Source: Candidatus Krumholzibacteriia bacterium (GTDB lineage Bacteria > Krumholzibacteriota > Krumholzibacteriia > LZORAL124-64-63). From it: a stretch of 22,382 nucleotides of DNA. Below, one piece after another: positions 14,245 through 19,866 of this stretch. Where the stretch lies: assembly GCA_014859985.1 (NCBI GenBank), contig JACZKN010000057.1:1-22382 (forward strand). Reading direction: 5' to 3'. Below the pieces are notes generated by a model. It had not been told where the DNA came from, searched no databases, and saw only the letters and a list, made by a program, of their open reading frames with translations. The position numbers were made by a program, and so were the translations under genes. How positions within the stretch are numbered: the stretch's first letter is position 1; each line of letters opens with the position of its first letter.

Positions 14245-15372
14245 CTACCGTCCCGTCACAACTCCCGGAACGCCTGCCGGCCCGCCCGCAACGGAACCAG
14301 GGTCCTCGTCGCCGTAATCGCCCGGATCGAACGGCACTTCGGGTTCGCCGGACCGCCTGCGGTCCTTGAAGAGCGCCTCGTTCGCGGCATGGAACGCCAG
14401 CAGGTCCGCGACCCGGGCGGTCAGGAACGGATTGGGATTCTTCAACTCGGCCAGGGCCGCCGACGCGGTGGCGACCCGGTCGATGCCCAGTTCGGCCGCC
14501 TGGGCGGCGAACTCCTCCGGATCGGGCTGACCGTAGAAGTCGTCGATGCTGGCCAGGATGTTCAGCTTGATCAACGCCGCGCAGGCGGTGTCGACGTCCC
14601 TGGTCACCAGCAACCCGGCACGATCCGCCGAGATCTGGGCTTCCTTCTGCCACTCCAGGAGCTTGCCGCCGAGACCGCCCAGCAGCAGCTGCGACACGTT
14701 GTCCGGCAGCACGGAGTCGAACAGGGCGCGGGCCCCCTTCGTCACGTCCAGCAGGTACACGTGCCGGCACTGGATGTGGCCGATCTGCCGGGCTATGAGA
14801 TAGCGCAGCTCCTCGGGCTTGAAGGCCCAGAGGAAGTCGTTGCCGATGATGAGGCTTGGACTTTCGTGATTCGTGACTTCGAAGCTGCGCTTGCCCGTCC
14901 AGCCGACATAGACCGTGGGCGCGGGCACCGGTCCGTCCGGGCCGCCGAGGGCCTTGCAGGCGTCGTGGATCATGCCATGGATTGCCGGGTACTGGTTGGG
15001 TCCGACCCGCACGTACTGGGTCAGCTTGACGCCGGGCGAATAGCGGCGCTTGTACTCCCGGTAGTAGAGCCCGGATGCCAGCTTCATGGCGCCGCTGTCG
15101 GTGACCCGCGCCAGGCTTTCGGTCAGCTCGCGACCCGTCGCGGTCTGGTACCAGCGCTCGGCCACCAGCTCCTCGAGCCGGATCTCGCGGCCGGCGCTGC
15201 CGGAAGGGGCCAGGATGAACTGCTTGTATTGATACGAGCCGAACGAGACCAGCAGCAGAAGCAGCGCGCCAGGTACAAGATAACGCCGACGCAGCAACCG
15301 CCTGGCGACGGTGCGTACGCGCGATTTCCCCGGATTGCCCTGCGTGGAATGCCCGGCGCCGCCTGGGTTCAC
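14245..15372 (-). CDS. Membrane-anchored M48-type peptidase homologue with a degenerate active site
   Basis: 375 residues from a GTG at 15372, with a G-rich stretch just upstream. A basic N-terminus (RRLLRRR) precedes one membrane segment (about 31-47), so the bulk is probably periplasmic. Residues about 60-320 follow the M48 (HtpX/BepA-like) layout: a Leu-rich start, IHDACKALGG, SLIIGNDFLWAFKPEELRYL, then the helix where HExxH should be. That helix reads RQIGHIQCRH, so R195 replaces the first His, Q196 replaces the catalytic Glu, and H199 is kept. The third ligand region reads AQISADRAGLL with Q246 in place of Glu. Zinc hydrolysis is therefore unlikely. It may act as a chaperone or scaffold, or be a pseudo-enzyme. 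31 bases separate it from the MltC-like gene. Confidence 0.75.
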   Translation of the reverse strand: MNPGGAGHSTQGNPGKSRVRTVARRLLRRRYLVPGALLLLLVSFGSYQYKQFILAPSGSAGREIRLEELVAERWYQTATGRELTESLARVTDSGAMKLASGLYYREYKRRYSPGVKLTQYVRVGPNQYPAIHGMIHDACKALGGPDGPVPAPTVYVGWTGKRSFEVTNHESPSLIIGNDFLWAFKPEELRYLIARQIGHIQCRHVYLLDVTKGARALFDSVLPDNVSQLLLGGLGGKLLEWQKEAQISADRAGLLVTRDVDTACAALIKLNILASIDDFYGQPDPEEFAAQAAELGIDRVATASAALAELKNPNPFLTARVADLLAFHAANEALFKDRRRSGEPEVPFDPGDYGDEDPGSVAGGPAGVPGVVTGR

Positions 15373-15593
15373 TCCCCGCCCCCCTTAATTGCGGATCTCT
15401 CGCAGATATCTCTTGAGACTTGCTTTCAATTAAGAAGGTCGGATCATATTCGATTGGGGCGAGGTCCGTCAAGCTTGGCGGCGTGTTCCGGGCTCGGAGA
15501 CCCTCTTGCCACAACCGATTGAGCCCCATCGCACAACCTGGTACCATGGACCCGGCCTCGACCGATCAGCTCAGCTTCCCCCCCGGAGCCCCC
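15373..15593. promoter_or_regulatory. Divergent intergenic region between the M48 homologue and the HNH nuclease
   Basis: 221 bases that must carry the leftward promoter of the envelope operon and probably the rightward promoter of the nuclease. It contains an AT-richer core (15415-15455). On the minus strand there is a TTGAAA box with no good -10 at the right distance. On the plus strand TTGCTT (15420-15425) and TCATAT (15444-15449) are 18 bases apart and weak. Confidence 0.3.
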
Positions 15594-16580
15594 ATGCGCT
15601 TTTGGTGGGTGAACCAGAACCAGACCTTCGCCCAGGAGCAGGCCGGCGGCTACCTCTGGTCGCCCAAGCGTGCGGCCAACAACCGCCGCAACCACTTCTA
15701 CGACACCATGCGCGAGGTCCAGCCCGGCGACCTGGTCCTGTCGTTCCAGGGTGCCCACATCCGCGCCATCGGCGTGGCCCGCTCCTACTGCTACGAGAGC
15801 CCCAAGCCCCCGGAATTCGGCAGCGCCGGCCTGAACTGGGAACGCATCGGCTGGCGCGTGGAAGTAAGGTGGACCCGCCTGCGGAACCAGATCCGGCCGG
15901 CGGCGCACATCGCCGTCCTGCGGCCGACGCTTCCGCCACGCTATGCCCCGCTGCAGGCGGACAACGGCCGCGGCCTGCAGGGCGTCTACCTGACCGAGAT
16001 CCCGACCCCGATGATGGCTACCCTCGCCGGCCTGATCGGCTACGAAGCCCGCGTCCTGATGGACGCCGCGCCGGCCCCCATGCCCGACCGCGTGGCCGAG
16101 CGCCCCGCCGCCGTCGAGGCGCTGAAGCAATCCTGGGAAGACCACCTCGAGGACGGCATCAAGCACGATGGGGCGATCCCCGACACCGACCGCGTCGCCC
16201 TTGTGCGCTCCCGGCGCGGCCAGGGCATCTACCGCGAAAGCGTCCTGCGGATCGAACGCGCCTGCCGCGTCACCCGCGTCGACAACCCCGAACACCTCAT
16301 CGCCAGCCACTGCAAGCCCTGGCGCCACGCCTCCAACGACGAGCGCCTGGACGGCGAGAACGGCCTGATGCTCACCCCGTCCATCGACCACCTCTTCGAC
16401 CGCGGCTTCATCTCCTTCGAGGACTCGGGGCGCCTGATCGTCTCCCCCGTGGCCGACCGGCCGGCCTTGCGGCGCATGGGCATCGAGACGGAGACCGCCG
16501 TCAACGTGGGGACGTTCTCGGCCGGGCAACGGCGCTATCTGGACTACCACCGGGACCAGATCTTCTTGGCGACGCGGTGA
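15594..16580 (+). CDS. HNH endonuclease with N-terminal EVE/PUA-like domain
   Basis: 328 residues. The ATG at 15594 is chosen because GGAG lies five bases upstream and the product then begins MRFWWVNQNQTF; in-frame starts farther left add only low-complexity sequence. Residues about 1-150 resemble an EVE/PUA-type domain: WWVNQNQTFAQEQAGGYLWS, MREVQPGDLVLSFQGAHIRA and IGVARSYCYE. Such folds can recognise modified bases (family knowledge). The C-terminal HNH domain (about 205-320) has GQGIYRESVLRIERACRV, SHCKPW with H239, NGLMLTPSIDHLFDRGFISF with H266, and a short tail. The C-terminal SHxxPW...DHLFD.G pattern is typical of HNH nucleases of the restriction type. It probably acts as a modification-dependent or otherwise DNA-damaging defence nuclease (inference). 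It stands alone in its orientation next to DarTG. Confidence 0.85.
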   Translation: MRFWWVNQNQTFAQEQAGGYLWSPKRAANNRRNHFYDTMREVQPGDLVLSFQGAHIRAIGVARSYCYESPKPPEFGSAGLNWERIGWRVEVRWTRLRNQIRPAAHIAVLRPTLPPRYAPLQADNGRGLQGVYLTEIPTPMMATLAGLIGYEARVLMDAAPAPMPDRVAERPAAVEALKQSWEDHLEDGIKHDGAIPDTDRVALVRSRRGQGIYRESVLRIERACRVTRVDNPEHLIASHCKPWRHASNDERLDGENGLMLTPSIDHLFDRGFISFEDSGRLIVSPVADRPALRRMGIETETAVNVGTFSAGQRRYLDYHRDQIFLATR

Positions 16581-16646
16581 CGCGTGCACTGCCGCAGCCC
16601 ATGGTCATGTGGCGCCGGTCGTGACGACGTGTGCAATCTCGCCCTG

Positions 16647-16662
16647 CCCTTCACGTGAAGGG
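16647..16662. promoter_or_regulatory. Perfect 16-base palindrome
   Basis: CCCTTCACGTGAAGGG is an uninterrupted palindrome centred on CACGTG, 67 bases after the nuclease stop. With no loop it suits a dimeric DNA-binding protein better than a terminator. No partner is identified. Confidence 0.4.
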
Positions 16663-16898
16663 GCATTGAGGACACCTCGTGATCGACGTCGTGGGCACCC
16701 ATGGCCCGGCCGCCGCCTTCGCCGATCGGGCCGTCGGCCCCGAGCGGGAGGGGCGCAAGGTCCCGGGCAAGGCCACGAAGAGGAGCGCGGAAGAAAAAGC
16801 GGGGGCGGAGGGCCCAAGACCCCGGCCCGCGCGGCCAACGATTCGGAATTCCCGAACGATTGCCCTCGGATCAAGTGCGTCCAATTTGTTTAAGAGTT

Positions 16899-16926
16899 TT
16901 TACCTGAAGCGCAGACGGCGTATAAT
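16899..16926 (+). promoter_or_regulatory. Sigma70-like promoter facing the long hairpin
   Basis: TTTACC (16899-16904) and a perfect TATAAT (16921-16926) are 16 bases apart. A second TATAAT lies at 16933-16938. In this GC-rich genome such boxes stand out. Transcription would run rightward through the hairpin at 16971-17038 and antisense into the 3' end of darG. Confidence 0.4.
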
Positions 16927-16970
16927 TTCTTTTATAATATCATCTTGCGGCTCATGGAATCCCCGCCCCC

Positions 16971-17038
16971 CGCGACTTTACAAACTAAACAGCACTAAAC
17001 ACCCTGCGTTTAGTCCTGTCTAGTTTGTAAAGGTCGCG
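16971..17038 (+). repeat. Long inverted repeat / hairpin (30-31 base arms), possible small RNA
   Basis: The left arm (16971-17000) and right arm (17008-17038) are inverted copies differing by two substitutions and one bulged base, with a 7-base loop ACCCTGC. Each arm starts with a GC clamp (CGCGAC) and continues AT-rich (TTTACAAACTA, then ACTAAAC at the tip). There is no following T-run. It could be a stem of a small RNA made from the promoter-like boxes just upstream, a bidirectional terminator for the convergent genes, or a miniature inverted-repeat element. The structure is directly visible; the role is not. Confidence 0.6.
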
Positions 17039-17068
17039 TTCTTGATTCACGCCGTGCATGACAATCAT

Positions 17069-18124
17069 TCACGACTTGAATGATCCGCCGGCCACCCACC
17101 CCTTCTCCTGCAGCACATCGACAGCCAAGCCGATCTGCCGGGGCGTGAACCGACACTTGCGCTCGCTCCAGGCATGGGTGTGCCGGACGACGTCGGAGAC
17201 ATCCTTCGCCGGCTCGTGCTTCATCACCCAGTGGACCGATGACAGCAGTTCCAGGCCGAAAGAGGATTCGAACCCTTCAACCAGGTCGGCGACCCGATCG
17301 AAGCGGGCCTTGGTATCTCCGTGCTGGTCGAGGACGCTGGCTGCCTCCTCCGCTATCCCGGGAAGCAGTTCCAGCGGCTTGCCCGGATCGTCGCCGCCGT
17401 CGGCATACCCGCGGACCATATGACCCTCGATCGCCAACAGCACGTGCCGCAGGTTCTCAGCGTACGGGCCATAGGTGGCCTTCTGGAACCTCAACCGCAG
17501 GGGCTCTCCCGCTTCCTGCATGAAGTACATGAGCTTATGGACTTCCAGCAAAGTGACGAAAGGATCCAGGAGACCTGCCAGGTACCGCCGCATCAGCTCG
17601 ACGAGGACTGCCCGGCCTGCTGTCATCGTGGGCCGCTTCGTGTTCATGGCCACGCTTGCCGCGACCGGGGCTGCGCTGGGTTCATAAACCGTGACGCTCA
17701 CGTCATCGAGGACCGACAGGGCCGTAGCGATGCGCGGCCGCACATCCGACCAGTCCAACCCGCCCAACCCGGCGCCCAGTGGCGGGACCGCGACCGATCG
17801 GATCCCGTTGTCCCGGATCACGGCCACCAGGTCTTCCAACCCGGCCTCGATGTCGTCCAGTCGGCTCCTGCCGCGCCAATGACGCTTGGTCGGGAAATTG
17901 ATGATGTACCGCGGCGGTGTCAGTTGCCCTGTCGCGAAGACGAACATGCTGCCGGGACTGACACGCTCCTGCCGGCACGCTTCGGCGTAGGCGGCGAAGT
18001 TTTCGGGAAACGCCCGCTTGAACTGCAGGGCAATCCCGCGTCCCATCACGCCGACGCAGTTGACGGTGTTCACCAGGGCTTCCGCCTCGTCCCGCAGGAT
18101 ATCGCCGCTCCTGTACTCGATCAT
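17069..18124 (-). CDS. darG: DarG antitoxin: macrodomain ADP-ribosylglycohydrolase
   Basis: 351 residues, ATG at 18124 with GGAG eight bases upstream. The macrodomain (about 1-150) shows NTVNCVGVMGRGIALQFKRA, INFPTKRHWR with K80 (the residue position used for catalysis in studied DarG), and PPLGAGLGGLDW. It removes ADP-ribose from DNA bases, undoing DarT damage (family knowledge). The C-terminal part (about 165-351) has LEVHKLMYFMQEAGEPLRL and ATYGPYAENLRHVLLAIEGH, which resembles the DarT-binding domain and more broadly SocA/Panacea-like antitoxin domains. It lies 12 bases downstream of the toxin gene, the usual order. It ends in a hairpin-rich region facing the HNH gene. Confidence 0.92.
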   Translation of the reverse strand: MIEYRSGDILRDEAEALVNTVNCVGVMGRGIALQFKRAFPENFAAYAEACRQERVSPGSMFVFATGQLTPPRYIINFPTKRHWRGRSRLDDIEAGLEDLVAVIRDNGIRSVAVPPLGAGLGGLDWSDVRPRIATALSVLDDVSVTVYEPSAAPVAASVAMNTKRPTMTAGRAVLVELMRRYLAGLLDPFVTLLEVHKLMYFMQEAGEPLRLRFQKATYGPYAENLRHVLLAIEGHMVRGYADGGDDPGKPLELLPGIAEEAASVLDQHGDTKARFDRVADLVEGFESSFGLELLSSVHWVMKHEPAKDVSDVVRHTHAWSERKCRFTPRQIGLAVDVLQEKGWVAGGSFKS

Positions 18125-18136
18125 GGGCGCAGCTCC

Positions 18137-18802
18137 CTAGTAGTACCACTCGGGCAGGACCGCGATGGGCGGGAGGTGGGCGGCCCCCGCGATCGCCTCC
18201 GCCGTCAATCTGGCGGTGGACGTGGAAAGCAAACCGATCCGCTCGATCAGGGTCCACGGAAGATCCCGCTCGACCAGGAACTCCGCTTGCTTCCCTTCCT
18301 TGACCGAGGGCGCGACTCCCCGGCCACTCCATTGCCTGGCCTGAACCGCCTGCCAGTCGATCTCGTGGAGCCGGGCCAGGTCACGGCGGTCCTCGAAATA
18401 GGTGGCCCCGGCGTTCGATAGCGTGAATGCCCATCTCCGGCCGACTGAGTCGGCCCACGCGACGACCGCCGCAAGGTCGCATTCCAGGTGGACAATCGGC
18501 TCCTGGCCCCCGCGGTACGTCAAATCCGGGTCGTTGCCGCGGTGAATCAAATATAGCATGACCGAACGCGGACAGAAATAGAAGGGGACGCAATCGCCGA
18601 CGCGCAGGTCCGGGTGGCTCGTCAACCGCAACCTCGTGAGCCGTCTCTGCTTGATCCGGTCCAAGCCGATCGTCGTACCTGCCGCGTCACCCCGCACCAT
18701 GTCGGCATCGCACTTCAGACAACCGGCGGTGACGATTGCCGGCAACTTGTCCACGTGGACGATATGGTACAGTTTCGGTTGGACCGGGATCGCTTGCTCC
18801 AT
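18137..18802 (-). CDS. darT: DarT toxin: DNA thymidine ADP-ribosyltransferase (DUF4433)
   Basis: 221 residues. Start LYHIVHVDKLPAIVTAGCL, the NAD-binding region with an IGLDRIKQRRL segment, and VGDCVPFYFCPRSVMLYLIH match DarT. The catalytic Glu is E174 in KQAEFLVERDLPW. DarT attaches ADP-ribose to DNA bases in single-stranded DNA, blocking replication, and protects against phage in several hosts (family knowledge). Length is normal and no key motif is missing, so it should be active. The antitoxin gene follows 12 bases later. The gene starts 47 bases after the SWIM/HTH gene in the same direction with no clear terminator, so it may share its transcript. The ribosome-binding site is weak (GGGG close to the ATG). 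Confidence 0.92.
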   Translation of the reverse strand: MEQAIPVQPKLYHIVHVDKLPAIVTAGCLKCDADMVRGDAAGTTIGLDRIKQRRLTRLRLTSHPDLRVGDCVPFYFCPRSVMLYLIHRGNDPDLTYRGGQEPIVHLECDLAAVVAWADSVGRRWAFTLSNAGATYFEDRRDLARLHEIDWQAVQARQWSGRGVAPSVKEGKQAEFLVERDLPWTLIERIGLLSTSTARLTAEAIAGAAHLPPIAVLPEWYY

Positions 18803-18849
18803 GACCCCATCTTGCAGAATTCGTGCGACCGGATCAACGCCAAACCGTC

Positions 18850-19866
18850 CTAATCGCCGTTCCCCAACAGCTCCTCCCGCAACTCCGCCAGCCGCCGCAG
18901 CGCCTCTCCCGCACGCCCGCGCGGCACCAGCGGGCCGTCGGCACGCTCCCAGCGGTAGATCGTGGCGACCGACACGTCCAGGACGTCGGCCAGCTCCGCG
19001 ACCTCCAGGCCGAAGTCGGCTCGTAGCCCCCGGATCAGGGCGCCGGTAGGCCGGAAGGCGCGCGCTCCTCGCGGCGATGGCGCTTCCGCAGGCTTCCTCC
19101 TGCTCCGCGGTGCTTTATTCGGCGCCGCCGGCTCTTCAGCCGGCGGAGCCACCGGCGCCAAATCCACCTCGATCCCGAAAATCCCCGCCAGATCCTCGTC
19201 CGCCAGCGCGGTCCCGTCGTCGGCGCTCGCCACCGGAACAACCAGCGCCCCCCCGCCCACCAGCTCCTGCGGCTCGATCCCCCGCAGCCGGAACAGCAGG
19301 TCCGGCTCCTCGTCCAGGCGCAGGCCGACCGCGGTGATCGCCGCCACCACGTGCTTGCACATCACCGCCCAGTCGGGGCAGGTGCACGTCAGCTCCAGGT
19401 CCTGCCCCCGGGGCATCAGGCCGTCGTTTGGATCGGTGACCTGGCCCATGACGGCGGCGTCCAGGCGGCCGGCCAGCAGCTCCAGCAGCGAGTCGATGCG
19501 CCCCGCGCAGGCGTCGCGGATCCGCCGGTGCCGCGCCGCGGGCAGGGGGGCCACCATGATCTCGACCTCGTACAGGTCCGTGCCCGCGACCAGGGCGACG
19601 ATGCTGCCTTCGGTCAGCTCGAGGTGCAGGACCGCACCGTGCCGGACGTAGCTGCGGCCGCGCGCCAGACGGTTGCGGAAGTCGGCGAAGAGGTCGAAGT
19701 GCTCGCACCACCGGCGGCCCCAGACGCTGCGCGGGGCGGACTGCCCGGGAGCCACCGGGCGCAGGTCGCGGCCCGCCTTGCGCAGATCGCGCAGCATCTT
19801 CTCGTTGGCGGCGCGCCGTTCGGCGACCGTCTGCTGCCGCGGGAACCAGCCCCAGCGGCGGCTCAC
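18850..19866 (-). CDS. SWIM zinc-finger protein with C-terminal XRE-like HTH, partner of SNF2 ATPase
   Basis: 338 residues from a GTG at 19866 that overlaps the stop of the SNF2 gene (GTGA); a much longer open frame to 20589 is a shadow over that gene. The N-terminal half (about 1-150) begins RRWGWFPRQQTVAERRAANE and has the composition seen in proteins encoded beside bacterial SNF2 helicases. The SWIM finger is C161-x-C163-x6-C170-x-H172 (CTCPDWAVMCKH). A Pro/Ala linker (about 245-280) joins a helix-turn-helix (about 285-330): LRADFGLEVAELADVLDVSV and ATIYRWERADGPLVPRGRAG. SWIM fingers bind DNA or protein. The fused HTH suggests DNA targeting or autoregulation, which is less usual for SNF2-linked SWIM proteins (inference). 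Confidence 0.85.
   Translation of the reverse strand: MSRRWGWFPRQQTVAERRAANEKMLRDLRKAGRDLRPVAPGQSAPRSVWGRRWCEHFDLFADFRNRLARGRSYVRHGAVLHLELTEGSIVALVAGTDLYEVEIMVAPLPAARHRRIRDACAGRIDSLLELLAGRLDAAVMGQVTDPNDGLMPRGQDLELTCTCPDWAVMCKHVVAAITAVGLRLDEEPDLLFRLRGIEPQELVGGGALVVPVASADDGTALADEDLAGIFGIEVDLAPVAPPAEEPAAPNKAPRSRRKPAEAPSPRGARAFRPTGALIRGLRADFGLEVAELADVLDVSVATIYRWERADGPLVPRGRAGEALRRLAELREELLGNGD

Larger units (their letters stand above)
16581..17068. other. Non-coding region between convergent HNH and darG genes
   Basis: 488 bases with no supported gene. The first part is GC-rich and carries a 16-base perfect palindrome. From about 16885 the sequence becomes strongly AT-rich, has sigma70-like boxes and a long hairpin, and abuts the darG stop codon. 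A small inverted repeat, ATCATTC (17064-17070) with GAATGAT (17078-17084), straddles the darG stop. Confidence 0.6.

Noticed and set aside
14210..15547. A 445-residue minus-strand frame over the M48 homologue
   Set aside because: It is an alternate frame of a GC-rich gene. It has no recognisable domain and is rich in Arg, Gly and Pro.
16609..17023. Short plus and minus frames in the HNH-darG gap
   Set aside because: They have no ribosome-binding sites and unnatural composition, and they overlap the palindrome and hairpin.
16971..17038. Integron attC site
   Set aside because: The GTTTAGT/ACTAAAC boxes lie at the tip of the hairpin, not the base, and do not fit the GTTRRRY/RYYYAAC consensus. 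No integrase is present.
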